NCBI GenBank assembly: GCA_039914705.1
Contig: JBDSOT010000080.1
Span: 1-26,387, forward strand
Length of the DNA stretch: 26,387 nucleotides
DNA from: JBDSTW01 sp039914705
Lineage (GTDB): Bacteria; Pseudomonadota; Gammaproteobacteria; SURF-13
Reading direction: 5' to 3'
How positions within the stretch are numbered: the first letter of the stretch is position 1; each line of letters starts with the position of its first letter. This document shows positions 7,440 to 15,961 of the stretch, in pieces. The position numbers were made by a program, and so were the translations under genes. The notes beneath the pieces are model-generated. The model was given only the letters and a program-made list of their open reading frames with translations, had not been told where the DNA came from and did not search any database.

Positions 7440-8261
7440 CTATTTTTTTAAAAACAGACTGGGATCGACCTGTGTGCGGTTCAGGCTGACACCCCAATGC
7501 AGGTGTGGTCCGGTGGCGCGGCCAGTCATGCCGACCTTTCCGATAAGTCCTCCACGGTTTAGTGTCTGGCCAGTTTTCACAGCAATGTGGCTGAGATGGC
7601 AATACAGGGTAATAAGTCCCTGGCCGTGGTCTACGAACACGGTATTGCCATTAAAGAAATAATCCCCGGCACCAATTACTTTGCCCGGCGCGGGTGCATA
7701 AACAGGGGTACCTGTGGGTGCCGAGATGTCCATTCCGCTGTGAGGTTTACGCGGTAAGTCGTTGAAAAAACGTCTGAAGCCAAAACTGTTGCTGGGCTGT
7801 CCATCGACCGGCAATGAAAAATCAGTGGATATATCGGATTGCTCAGTCCACTGTCCAAGCGCACGTTTGATCTCAGCGGTTTCTGCTGTAATGCGCGCGA
7901 GATCCCGGCTATTGGGTTCGACCTTACGCTGGTCCGGGAGGGTGATGTGCTGGCTGGGATATTGCTTGTCGCGCACCTGAAAGTTTAAAGGGCGAATCTT
8001 ATTGCCCTCCCTAAGCTCTACAATGTACTCGCCAGGCTCCGTGTTTAGCGCTATGCCAATAATCGCCTGCCATTGATTTCCCTCGCGCATCACCATTACG
8101 CGCTGGTCTTTATAAAAGGCTCGGGGAGCTTGTTGTGTCGTTGATGCCTCACCCAATGACACAATGGCGATACCACCCGGAACAGGGCTGGAGACCGGCA
8201 GATTTTCTGCATATATGTTAAGTGAAAATATAAATAAAACAAATATATATATAATATTCAT
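7440..8261 (-). CDS. Secreted LytM/M23 family metallopeptidase
   Basis: This 273-residue protein has a clear signal peptide (residues 1-18, ending NIYAE) and is exported. An N-terminal beta-rich region (about 25-100) precedes the M23 peptidase core: HSGMD gives the zinc ligands H174 and D178, YCHLSH supplies H222, and GPHLHWG supplies H253 and H255, so all catalytic and zinc-binding residues are present and the enzyme should be active, cutting peptide crosslinks in peptidoglycan. Start overlaps the xseA stop by 4 nt on the minus strand, so it is translated as a coupled second gene. Pairing of xseA with an M23 peptidase is seen in other gammaproteobacteria. The exact peptidoglycan substrate cannot be deduced. 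I find no clear terminator after it. Confidence 0.9.
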   Translation of the reverse strand: MNIIYIFVLFIFSLNIYAENLPVSSPVPGGIAIVSLGEASTTQQAPRAFYKDQRVMVMREGNQWQAIIGIALNTEPGEYIVELREGNKIRPLNFQVRDKQYPSQHITLPDQRKVEPNSRDLARITAETAEIKRALGQWTEQSDISTDFSLPVDGQPSNSFGFRRFFNDLPRKPHSGMDISAPTGTPVYAPAPGKVIGAGDYFFNGNTVFVDHGQGLITLYCHLSHIAVKTGQTLNRGGLIGKVGMTGRATGPHLHWGVSLNRTQVDPSLFLKK

Positions 8262-9619
8262 GATATTTTACTTTTAACTATGCAGAGTATGGCCCCATGA
8301 GCCAGACGTGCCTTTATCTCATCGCCCACGGCAATATCCCGCGTGGAGCGAACTACTCGTTGATCCGTCAGCCGCTGAATAATGGCATAACCACGGCCAA
8401 GTGTTGCAAGCGGGCTGATGCCATTCAGCGTGCGTGCCAGTAATTCCAGACGCCCGTGCAGTCTGCCCAAATTAGAATCGAATCCGCCCTGCAGGCGGTG
8501 CGCAAGATTTTCACGGGTAATGCTCAACTGCCTGAGCCTGTGTATCGGCGTATGCCGTTGCAAGCTGGCGTGTAGTTCGGCGAGCTGCGACCGGCTATGC
8601 CGGTATGCTGCGCGTTGTGCAAGGCGCAGTCGCTGTTCCAGTTCATCAAGACGCTGTGCCTGATTGCGCAGACGCTGGCCGGGGTGCTGAAGACGCCGCT
8701 CGATCCAGCTAAACATCTGACGCTTACGATCAAGCGCTGTTTGCAAGCTCAGTACCAGACGATTTTGCAGGCGCGCCAATACCTGTAGCCACTCCAGACG
8801 ATCCGGTGTAATGAGTTCGGCAGCGGCGGTAGGCGTGGCGGCGCGCTGATCCGCCACCAAGTCGGCAATGGTGAAGTCAATCTCGTGGCCGATGCCGGTG
8901 ACCAGGGGGATGGAGCATGCGTAAATGGCGCGCGCAACACTCTCCTCATTAAACGCCCATAAATCCTCCAGCGAACCGCCGCCGCGACTCAGAATGAGCA
9001 TATCGCACTCGGCGCGCGCATCCGCCAGGCAGATCATTCGCGCAATCTTATCGGCCGCGCCCAAGCCTTGCACTGGCACCGGATAAATCACTATCGGAAT
9101 AGCGGGAAAGCGGCGCTGCAGGCAGCACAGAATATCGCGCAGGGCAGCGCCTGTGCCTGAGGTAATCACGCCGATCCTGTGCGGTAAGGAAGGCAAGGAT
9201 TTTTTATGCGCGGCATCGAACAGACCTTCCCCCGCCAGGCGTTGCTTGAGCAGATCGAAGGCACGGCGCAGTGCGCCATCGCCGGCTTCTTCCATATGTT
9301 CGCCGATCAATTGAAACTCGCCGCGCCCCTCGTAGAGGCTGACGCGCGCGCGCAGCAAGATCTGCATGCCATCTTTTGGTGTAAACCCTAAATGCATATT
9401 GCGCATGCGAAACATCGCGCAGCGCACCTGTGCCTGGTCGTCCTTCAGCGTGAAATACCAATGGCCGGAGGAGGGCCGCGCCAGATTGGACAACTCGCCC
9501 TGCACCCAGATCAGCGAGAAATTTTCCTCCAGCAGGCCGCGCGCCTCGGCATTCAAACGCGACACGCTGTAAACCTGCCGACGCAAAAAAACATCCAGGC
9601 TTTCTATGATTTCGGGCAT
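8258..9619 (-). CDS. xseA: Exodeoxyribonuclease VII large subunit XseA
   Basis: XseA is the catalytic subunit of exonuclease VII, which degrades single-stranded DNA from both ends in mismatch repair and recombination. The 453-residue protein opens with an OB-fold (YSVSRLNAEARGLLEENFSLIWVQGELSN, ARPSSGHWYFTLKD), followed by the catalytic domain with HRIGVITSGTGAALRDIL, LSRGGGSLEDLWAFN and GHEIDFTIADLVADQRAATPTAAAE, then a long coiled-coil region rich in Arg, Gln and Leu (about 270-400), and the C-terminal LATLGRGYAI typical of the family. Length matches. The small subunit gene xseB is not in this window. The gene is divergent from guaB with about 270 bp between the starts. Confidence 0.95.
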   Translation of the reverse strand: MPEIIESLDVFLRRQVYSVSRLNAEARGLLEENFSLIWVQGELSNLARPSSGHWYFTLKDDQAQVRCAMFRMRNMHLGFTPKDGMQILLRARVSLYEGRGEFQLIGEHMEEAGDGALRRAFDLLKQRLAGEGLFDAAHKKSLPSLPHRIGVITSGTGAALRDILCCLQRRFPAIPIVIYPVPVQGLGAADKIARMICLADARAECDMLILSRGGGSLEDLWAFNEESVARAIYACSIPLVTGIGHEIDFTIADLVADQRAATPTAAAELITPDRLEWLQVLARLQNRLVLSLQTALDRKRQMFSWIERRLQHPGQRLRNQAQRLDELEQRLRLAQRAAYRHSRSQLAELHASLQRHTPIHRLRQLSITRENLAHRLQGGFDSNLGRLHGRLELLARTLNGISPLATLGRGYAIIQRLTDQRVVRSTRDIAVGDEIKARLAHGAILCIVKSKIS

Positions 9620-9824
9620 GCTCGAATGATAGTCCAGATTGCCGGGCGTGGCGATGTACTGACTGCTTGCTGCTTCCCCCTTTTGACGGACCCCAGCTCC
9701 ATACTCTCCATAAAGGCCCTCTATCTCATGCTATATTTTTCAAAGGGAACCACTACTAACGGGTTTATCGCTCAGGTGACAGTAAACTTTCAAATTGAGA
9801 CACTAAACTAAATCCATTTGCCGG

Positions 9825-9853
9825 TTTACCTCCCCGCCGTAAAATTTTATAAT
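9825..9853 (+). promoter_or_regulatory. Sigma-70-type promoter of guaB
   Basis: TTTACC (9825-9830) and TATAAT (9848-9853) are separated by 17 bp; the -10 is a perfect consensus and the -35 matches 4 of 6. The transcript would begin near 9860, leaving a leader of about 28 nt before the guaB ATG at 9888. This placement also excludes the in-frame upstream ATG at 9852, which lies inside the -10 box. Confidence 0.7.
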
Positions 9854-9887
9854 GCCCAGCTATCCTTTTCACACTACGGAATCTCCC

Positions 9888-11351
9888 ATGCGTGTTGTTC
9901 AGGACGCCCTCACCTTCGACGATGTGATGCTGGTGCCCGCACATTCCACTGTCCTGCCCGCGCAAGTGGAGCTGGGAACCTGGCTGACTCGCGAGATCAA
10001 GCTGAATATTCCCTTGTTGTCCGCCGCCATGGACACGGTTACCGAGGGCCGGCTGGCTATTGCCCTGGCGCAAGAGGGCGGCATCGGTTTTATCCATCGC
10101 AATATGACCATCGACGAGCAGGCGCTACAGGTGCGCAGGGTCAAAAAATTCGAGAGCGGTGTCATCAAGGAGCCGATTACTGTCTCCCCCGATCTAAGCA
10201 TCCGCGACGTGTTGGAATTGACGCGCGCCAATAATATCTCCGGCGTGCCGGTGGTGGACGGTGAAGAGCTGTTAGGCATCGTCACCAGCCGTGATCTGCG
10301 TTTCGAGACCGGCTACGACAGCCCGGTGTCGCGCATCATGACGCCCAAAGAACGCCTGATTACGGTACGCGAAGGGGCTGAACGCGAAGAGGTTATTGGC
10401 CTGTTGCACAAATACCGTATCGAGAAGGTGCTGGTCGTTAATGACAAATTCCAGTTGCGCGGGCTGATTACCGTCAAGGATATTCAGAAGGCCAAGGAAA
10501 ATCCTAATGCCTGCAAAGACAGCCTCGGTCGCCTGCGCGTCGGCGCGGCAGTGGGCACTGGCCAGGGTACCGATGAACGTGTTGCCGCGCTGGTCGCCGC
10601 AGGCGTCGATGTCATTGTCGTCGATACCGCACACGGCCATTCGCAGGGCGTGCTGGATCGAGTGCGCTGGATCAAGCATCAGTACCCGGCCATGCAGGTT
10701 ATCGGCGGCAATATCGCCACGGCCGCCGCCGCACACGCGCTGGTCGAGGCAGGTGCCGATGCGGTCAAGGTAGGCATCGGCCCCGGTTCTATCTGCACGA
10801 CACGCATCGTCTCCGGTGTCGGCGTGCCGCAGATCACGGCTATCAATAACGTCGCCGAGGCCCTGGCAGGCAGCGGCATTCCCCTGATCGCCGATGGTGG
10901 CGTGCGTTATTCCGGCGATCTGGCTAAGGCGCTTGCCGCCGGGGCGTATGCCATCATGATCGGCAGCATGTTTGCCGGCACCGAAGAAGCACCGGGCGAG
11001 ATTGAGTTGTATCAAGGACGCTCGTATAAATCATATCGCGGCATGGGTTCGCTCGGTGCGATGACGCGCCAGCTTTCCAGTGACCGCTATTTTCAGGAAG
11101 GTGTTTCCGACGCCGAGAAGTTGGTGCCGGAAGGCATCGAAGGACGCGTTCCGTATAAAGGTAATTTGCAGGCCATCGTGCATCAGTTAATGGGCGGGGT
11201 GCGCGCCAGCATGGGTTATACCGGTTGTCACACCATCGATGAAATGCGCACCAAACCGAAGTTCGTGCGCGTCACGCTGGCGGGCATGCGCGAGAGTCAC
11301 GTACACGATGTAGCCATCACCAAGGAAGCGCCCAATTACCGCGTTGATTAG
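9888..11351 (+). CDS. guaB: Inosine-5'-monophosphate dehydrogenase GuaB
   Basis: GuaB oxidises IMP to XMP with NAD+, the first committed step of GMP synthesis. I start at 9888 (MRVVQDALTFDDVML), giving 487 residues, the usual length; the longer frame from 9852 would begin inside the promoter. The (beta/alpha)8 barrel is interrupted by two CBS domains (about 95-200, with IREVLxLTRANNISGVPVVD-like and EKVLVVNDKFQLRGLIT segments). The active-site loop GPGSICTTR provides C303; downstream GVPQITAINNVAEA, IADGGVRYSGD, GSMFAGTEEAPGE and the YRGMGSLGAM flap are present. guaA follows 304 bp later on the same strand, the conserved pair, although the gap is unusually long and filled with repeats. Confidence 0.96.
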   Translation: MRVVQDALTFDDVMLVPAHSTVLPAQVELGTWLTREIKLNIPLLSAAMDTVTEGRLAIALAQEGGIGFIHRNMTIDEQALQVRRVKKFESGVIKEPITVSPDLSIRDVLELTRANNISGVPVVDGEELLGIVTSRDLRFETGYDSPVSRIMTPKERLITVREGAEREEVIGLLHKYRIEKVLVVNDKFQLRGLITVKDIQKAKENPNACKDSLGRLRVGAAVGTGQGTDERVAALVAAGVDVIVVDTAHGHSQGVLDRVRWIKHQYPAMQVIGGNIATAAAAHALVEAGADAVKVGIGPGSICTTRIVSGVGVPQITAINNVAEALAGSGIPLIADGGVRYSGDLAKALAAGAYAIMIGSMFAGTEEAPGEIELYQGRSYKSYRGMGSLGAMTRQLSSDRYFQEGVSDAEKLVPEGIEGRVPYKGNLQAIVHQLMGGVRASMGYTGCHTIDEMRTKPKFVRVTLAGMRESHVHDVAITKEAPNYRVD

Positions 11352-11385
11352 TAACAGGACAAGGGCGCAGGGCTGTGTTCATTAG

Positions 11386-11470
11386 CTCTAAGCAATTATC
11401 CCTTCTGCTCTTGAAGACGAGCACTACCTCTAAGCAAAAAAATCTTGAAGATGGGCATTATCTCTAACAA
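11386..11470 (+). repeat. Degenerate short direct repeats in the guaB-guaA gap
   Basis: The motif CTCTAAGCAA occurs at 11386-11395 and 11428-11437, and a reduced form CTCTAACAA at 11462-11470, giving spacings of 42 and 34 bp. The first two units also share TCTTGAAGA followed by a GCA-TA segment. They are too few and diverged for a CRISPR and have no coding frame. They may be decayed intergenic repeats. Confidence 0.5.
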
Positions 11471-11478
11471 ACAATAGT

Positions 11479-11567
11479 CCCTTCTCCCCTGAGGGAGAAG
11501 GCTAGGATGAGGGGTGATCAATTTAAGCCACCCTCACCTTGGCCCTTTCCCGCGAGCGGGAGAGGGA
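11479..11567 (+). repeat. Inverted pair of palindromic intergenic repeats (REP/BIME-like)
   Basis: Two related palindromic units lie head to head. Unit A (11479-11516, read on the minus strand as CCCTCATCCTAGCCTTCTCC...) contains the perfect stem CCTTCTCCC/GGGAGAAGG with loop CTGA. Unit B (11529-11567, plus strand, CCCTCACCTTGGCCCTTTCC...) contains CCCTTTCCCGC/GCGGGAGAGGG with one G-T pair. The pattern CCCTCACC-GGCCC-stem is a widespread intergenic repeat type in Proteobacteria. Placed between guaB and guaA it could stabilise or separate the two cistrons in the mRNA. Confidence 0.75.
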
Positions 11568-11655
11568 ATGATGCTTATCAGCGTATTAACTTTGCTGCTC
11601 TCAACGGCATGAATCGTTCTATGAGAATGAAAGCAACCCAAGTCTTGATCTCCCT

Positions 11656-13275
11656 ATGACCTCCGACATCCACACCCACCGTATCCTGATTCTCGACTTC
11701 GGTTCCCAATACACACAGCTCATCGCACGCCGTGTGCGCGAGGCCGGCGTGTATTGTGAAATCCATGCTTATGATATGGATGCTGTGGCGATAAAAAATT
11801 TTAAACCGCAAGGCATCATTCTTTCCGGCGGCCCCGAGTCGGTCACTTTGCAATCCACGCCGCGTGCCCCGCAATGTGTATTCGATCTGGGCGTGCCGGT
11901 GCTGGGCATCTGTTACGGCATGCAGACCATGGCCACTCAACTTGGCGGCGCTGTGGAAAGCTCGTCGAATAGCGAGTTCGGTTATGCCCAGGTGCGCGCG
12001 CGCGGACATTCGGAGCTGTTGCGCGATATCGAAGATCACACCAGTCCGGAGGGCTATGGCCTGCTGGACGTCTGGATGAGCCACGGCGATGGCGTTACGC
12101 GTCTGCCGGAAGGTTTCAAGATTATCGCGTCCACTGCGAATACGCCGGTCGCCGGTATGGGTGACGACACGCGTCGTTTCTATGGCCTGCAATTCCATCC
12201 CGAAGTGACGCATACACCGCAAGGTGCGCGCATACTGCAACGTTTTGTCCATGATATTTGCGCTTGCCCCGCACTGTGGACGGCGCAGCACATTGCCGAA
12301 GACAGCATTGCGCAAATCCGTGCGCAGATTGGTACGGATCAAGTGCTGCTCGGCCTGTCCGGCGGCGTCGATTCCTCGGTGGTGGCCGCGCTGCTGCACA
12401 AGGCGATCGGCGCTCAACTCACCTGCGTGTTTGTCGATCATGGTCTGTTGCGTCTGCATGAGTCTGAACAGGTCATGACTACGTTCGGCAAACACATGGG
12501 TATTAAAGTCATTCGCGTGGACGCCGGGCAGCGTTTTCTCGCGGCGCTGGCGGGCATTGACGACCCCGAGCAAAAGCGCAAGATCATCGGTGGCTTGTTT
12601 ATCGACATCTTCGATGAAGAGGCGGAAAAGCTGGTAATGGAACCAGCGGATGTGCAGGCGGCGGGTGCAATAGCGCACGGCGTCAAATGGCTGGCGCAAG
12701 GCACCATCTATCCCGACGTCATCGAATCGGCCGGCGCGAAATCCGGCAAGGCGCACGTGATTAAATCGCATCACAATGTCGGCGGTCTGCCCGCGACCAT
12801 GAAGCTCAAATTGCTCGAACCCCTGCGCGAATTATTCAAAGATGAAGTGCGCCGCCTCGGCGTCGAGCTGGGCCTGCCCGCGGATATGGTCTATCGCCAC
12901 CCATTCCCCGGTCCCGGACTCGCGGTACGCATACTCGGCGAGGTAAAAAAAGAATATGCCGATACACTGCGCCGCGCCGATGCCCTCTTCATCGAAGAGC
13001 TGCGCAGGCACGATTTATATGACAAAGTGAGCCAAGCCTTTGCCGTATTCCTGCCGGTCAAGTCGGTCGGCGTCACGGGCGATGGACGCCGTTACGACTA
13101 CATAATCGCCCTGCGCGCCGTGGAGACCATCGACTTCATGACCGCACGCTGGGCGCATCTTCCTTATGAAGTTCTGGACATCATATCCACGCGCATCATT
13201 AACGAAGTGCCGGGCATCAGCCGTGTGGTCTACGATATCTCGGGAAAACCGCCTGCGACGATTGAGTGGGAGTGA
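11656..13275 (+). CDS. guaA: GMP synthase (glutamine-hydrolysing) GuaA
   Basis: GuaA converts XMP to GMP with ATP and glutamine. The 539-residue protein has a class I glutamine amidotransferase domain with ILDFGSQYTQLIARRVRE, nucleophile C86 in GICYGMQ, and H181/E183 in FHPEVTHTPQG, then the ATP pyrophosphatase domain with the P-loop LSGGVDSS (234-241) and the C-terminal XMP-binding/dimerisation domain ending KPPATIEWE, the invariant family terminus. It is full length. No strong Shine-Dalgarno sequence precedes the ATG. The gene follows guaB at 304 bp, so it may share the guaB promoter or have its own; I see no convincing one in the gap. Confidence 0.96.
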   Translation: MTSDIHTHRILILDFGSQYTQLIARRVREAGVYCEIHAYDMDAVAIKNFKPQGIILSGGPESVTLQSTPRAPQCVFDLGVPVLGICYGMQTMATQLGGAVESSSNSEFGYAQVRARGHSELLRDIEDHTSPEGYGLLDVWMSHGDGVTRLPEGFKIIASTANTPVAGMGDDTRRFYGLQFHPEVTHTPQGARILQRFVHDICACPALWTAQHIAEDSIAQIRAQIGTDQVLLGLSGGVDSSVVAALLHKAIGAQLTCVFVDHGLLRLHESEQVMTTFGKHMGIKVIRVDAGQRFLAALAGIDDPEQKRKIIGGLFIDIFDEEAEKLVMEPADVQAAGAIAHGVKWLAQGTIYPDVIESAGAKSGKAHVIKSHHNVGGLPATMKLKLLEPLRELFKDEVRRLGVELGLPADMVYRHPFPGPGLAVRILGEVKKEYADTLRRADALFIEELRRHDLYDKVSQAFAVFLPVKSVGVTGDGRRYDYIIALRAVETIDFMTARWAHLPYEVLDIISTRIINEVPGISRVVYDISGKPPATIEWE

Positions 13276-13467
13276 GGGAAGCCGATTAGCAACAGTCTTT
13301 TTAAGCTGGGGTATTTCCTAGCTATTAATTTGTGTCGTGCCTATTATTTTCATCAGTATATTTTGTGAAGCTTGCGCAAATATTACAATTTGCCTATTAT
13401 GATGGGCATTAAGTGTATATATGCCTAAAATAATGAGCAATTTCTCCACTCCGCCGCATGTTTCCGA

Positions 13468-13659
13468 GCGTATGCGCAGGCGGGCCGCTTCGGGCTGTCG
13501 ACCGAAGATGCCCGCAAGGAAATTGATCGGATCGTCGCGGTGGTGCGCCAGTGGCGCGAGAGCTTCTTCGCTTGCGGGGTGTCGGTCCAGGACCTGGACT
13601 ACATCGCTCCGGCCATCCTGCACGAGTGTTTCTTCTTTACAAGCCCCCTTGGTGAATGA
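13468..13659 (+). pseudogene. HipA-family toxin C-terminal remnant
   Basis: In the frame beginning at 13468 the DNA reads AYAQAGRFGLSTEDARKEID, then RIVAVVRQWRESFFACGV, then IAPAILHECFFF, ending in a TGA at 13657-13659. This resembles from memory the last ~60 residues of HipA-type serine kinase toxins (type II toxin-antitoxin systems). There is no start codon or upstream HipA sequence: the frame is closed by a TAA at 13426-13428 and the DNA before about 13440 is AT-rich and non-coding, so only a fragment survives. No hipB-like antitoxin is nearby. A different frame over the same bases (from 13421) is open for 93 codons but gives an Arg/Ser/Cys-rich composition typical of an overlap artefact. 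Family identification is moderately sure; the status as a remnant is clear. Confidence 0.6.
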
Positions 13660-13706
13660 GCCGCCGTATCAGGCGCGCTTCCTGGCATCGGAAAAAATAT
13701 AGCGTT

Positions 13707-15095
13707 TTACAATATGATCACGTCCGCCTGGGCGCGGCTCAGCTCTTTTAGCAGCAGCTTGTAGGTGTCGAGGTCGAATGCCATGACGCTGCGATTCTTT
13801 AATACCTCATGTAATTCTGTTTCGCTTTCTACCGTAGCTAAATGACACCAATGTTCAAACACATGAATTTGCGTGCGCTGGCTGGCCGCGTTGTGTTCGC
13901 GGATGCCTATTTTGCCGGCGTAAGGCCAGGCCTTGAGGTGATGCGCCGCGAGCGCCAGTTGTAAGCGCAGATAATGCGCCTCGGCAGATTCTTCGCCGAC
14001 ACAAACGCCCTTGCAGCGTTGGAGTTGAAAGGCGAAGCAAGCTCGTTCGCCGCGCTCCAGCCCGAGCGCTTTGGGACATAGTGAATAATGCTCGGCCATG
14101 GCGCGCAGTGCTTCTTGGGCCTGCCGTTTGGACCGGTAAATGCCGAACAATTCGCCGAGTACTGCCGGGTCCATATCAGCCTCATATACCAAGCTCACTA
14201 ACGGAATCTCAGCCGCTGTTTGTGAAAGCCGCCAGGCGCATAATTGCCGGGTCTTGCGCAAGCGCCGGTTATGGACAGGCTGGCGCTGTTTAATCAACCT
14301 GGATTCCAGCAACAGTGCGCCCAGCTCGCCGGCTGTTTCCACCCATTCCACGCGTTTAATTTCCTGCCCGATGCGCATATCTTTGTTAGAGGCATGATCG
14401 CCGCTGAAATGCGCCATAACCCGAGAGCGCAAGTCGATGCTTTTTCCGATATACAGCGGCAGATTATTCTCGCCGTAAAAAAGATAAACCCCCGGTTCCT
14501 CCGGCAATTCATCCAACAGCGCTGCATCCAACCCGGTCGGCAGGCACGGCCCTTTCATTAATTCACCGGCCACGCGCGCGACATGCTCGCTACCCAACTC
14601 CTGGCGCGCAGTCTCCAGATACGCCACCAGTAATTCCACATCCCCCATGGCGCGATGCCGCGCAGTACACGTCAGACCATGACGCTGCATAATGGCGTCC
14701 AGCCCATGGCTCTGATGCTGCGGATATAGTCTGCGCGAGAGCTTGACCGTACAGATGACTTTCTGGCGCAGGGTCGTGCCCATGCGGCGGTATTCGTTCT
14801 TGAGAAAACCATGGTCGAAGCGTGCATTGTGTGCCGCTAGCACTGCGCCATCGAGGTAATGATTAAGTTTATGCGCGACTCGCTCAAAGCTTGGCGCATC
14901 CTGCACCATGTCATCGGTAATGCCGGTTAGATTTTGGATGAATGGTGGAATCGGCATGCCCGGATTAACCAAGGTCTCCCAGCGATCAACTTCATGACCG
15001 TGTTCAAAGCGGATGAGGGCGATCTCGGTGATGCGATCCCGCAGGGGTGTAGCGCCTGTGGTTTCGAGGTCGAGCAATACGTAGGCGGGCAACAT
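13707..15095 (-). CDS. DnaQ-type 3'-5' exonuclease fused to UvrC/Cho-type GIY-YIG nuclease
   Basis: This 462-residue protein joins two nucleases. Residues 1-165 form a DEDDh exonuclease like DNA polymerase III epsilon: Exo I DLETTG (D9, E11), Exo II HNARFD (D94), Exo III HRAMGD (H147, D152). After a linker, residues 200-280 form a GIY-YIG domain as in UvrC and Cho: GVYLFY (202-207), LYIGKS (214-219), R223, E264 in LLLESRLIK and N276 in PVHNRR, so both sites look intact. The C-terminal ~180 residues include CPKALGLERGERACFAFQLQ, RCKGVCVGEESAEAHYLRL, a cysteine-bearing UvrC-like segment. Homologous fusions exist in several bacteria and are usually annotated as an exonuclease or epsilon-like protein. 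The role is probably DNA repair. It is transcribed divergently from nfi with 104 bp between the genes. Confidence 0.88.
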   Translation of the reverse strand: MLPAYVLLDLETTGATPLRDRITEIALIRFEHGHEVDRWETLVNPGMPIPPFIQNLTGITDDMVQDAPSFERVAHKLNHYLDGAVLAAHNARFDHGFLKNEYRRMGTTLRQKVICTVKLSRRLYPQHQSHGLDAIMQRHGLTCTARHRAMGDVELLVAYLETARQELGSEHVARVAGELMKGPCLPTGLDAALLDELPEEPGVYLFYGENNLPLYIGKSIDLRSRVMAHFSGDHASNKDMRIGQEIKRVEWVETAGELGALLLESRLIKQRQPVHNRRLRKTRQLCAWRLSQTAAEIPLVSLVYEADMDPAVLGELFGIYRSKRQAQEALRAMAEHYSLCPKALGLERGERACFAFQLQRCKGVCVGEESAEAHYLRLQLALAAHHLKAWPYAGKIGIREHNAASQRTQIHVFEHWCHLATVESETELHEVLKNRSVMAFDLDTYKLLLKELSRAQADVIIL

Positions 15096-15199
15096 AAGAT
15101 ATTATAGAACTTTCAGCTTCGTGCATGTTCCGCAATAATACGGCCGCATATCTGCAAATCGATTATCTATCGCTGCGTATAAATTTTTGACAAAATCCC

Positions 15200-15961
15200 A
15201 TGGCCGATTACCGATCATTACACGACTGGAATCTTTCCCCGCAACAGGCAATCCACTTGCAGCAACAATTGCGCGAGCAGGTTTCTATAAGGCCGCTCAC
15301 TGAGCAGCTTAAAACTATTGCCGGTGCGGACATTTCCTTTAATAAATATTCGCCGCTGATGTACGCGGCTATCGTTGTGCTCGAGTTGCCGAATTTAACT
15401 ATTGTAGAAGAAGCTACTGCTGTCAGTGAGACCACCTTTCCTTATGTGCCGGGTTTGCTTTCATTCCGGGAAGTGCCTGCACTGCTGGAGGCATGGAAAA
15501 AATTAACGACGGAGCCGGATGCCGTAATGCTGGACGGGCAGGGCATCGCCCATCCGCGCCGCATGGGTATCGCTGCACATTTCGGTTTATGTGTGGATCG
15601 GCCCACGCTGGGCTGCGCGAAATCCGTGCTGGCGGGTAAATATCAGGAGCCACTGGCGCAACGTGGTGCGTGGGCGCCGATGGTTCATCGAGATGAAGTT
15701 GTGGGTGCGGCATTGCGCACCAAGACCAATGTAGGTACGGTGTTCGTCTCGCCCGGACACCGGCTTGATCTTGCTGCTGCAATTGATATTACACTCCAAT
15801 GCGGCGCTGGTTATCGAATCCCGGAACCGACACGCCGCGCGCACAATCTGGCCAATGTGCTACGACGTGCGAGCATTGCTGAAAACATTTCGGCTGTTGT
15901 GAAGGAAACTCTGAATAATTCCATCCCTGGAATTTACAGAGACGAAAAGAAAAAAATATGA
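15200..15961 (+). CDS. nfi: Endonuclease V (deoxyinosine 3' endonuclease) with repeat-derived C-terminus
   Basis: Endonuclease V nicks DNA one base 3' of deoxyinosine and in some organisms cleaves inosine in RNA. The 253-residue protein has all family motifs: AGADISF with D44, the wedge PYVPGLLSFRE with E91, DGQGIAHPRR with D112, HFGLCVDRPTLGCAKSVL, GHRLDLAAAID and GYRIPEPTRRAHNLAN. E. coli Nfi is 223 residues; this one is about 20-30 longer. The extra end is explained by sequence: codons 235-253 (KETLNNSIPGIYRDEKKKI) and the TGA stop are inside the multi-hairpin repeat that starts at 15902. No strong ribosome-binding site is visible before the ATG. The gene is divergent from the exonuclease fusion and followed by tadA. 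Confidence 0.93.
   Translation: MADYRSLHDWNLSPQQAIHLQQQLREQVSIRPLTEQLKTIAGADISFNKYSPLMYAAIVVLELPNLTIVEEATAVSETTFPYVPGLLSFREVPALLEAWKKLTTEPDAVMLDGQGIAHPRRMGIAAHFGLCVDRPTLGCAKSVLAGKYQEPLAQRGAWAPMVHRDEVVGAALRTKTNVGTVFVSPGHRLDLAAAIDITLQCGAGYRIPEPTRRAHNLANVLRRASIAENISAVVKETLNNSIPGIYRDEKKKI

Noticed and set aside
9392..9811. 139-codon plus-strand frame antisense to the xseA start region
   Set aside because: It is mostly the complement of xseA with an AT-rich tail, and shows no family signature or ribosome-binding site.
9852..9887. Earlier guaB start (MPSYPFHTTESP)
   Set aside because: The ATG at 9852 lies within a consensus -10 box and the extra 12 residues are not part of the family; the start at 9888 gives the standard 487 residues.
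11386..11470. Possible CRISPR-like array of CTCTAAGCAA units
   Set aside because: Only three short, diverged units with unequal spacing and no cas genes; not a CRISPR.
13421..13702. 93-codon plus-strand frame (MPKIMSNFSTPPHVSERM...)
   Set aside because: Its product is Arg/Ser/Cys-rich without recognisable family, while another frame over the same bases reads as a HipA-like C-terminus; taken as an overlap artefact.
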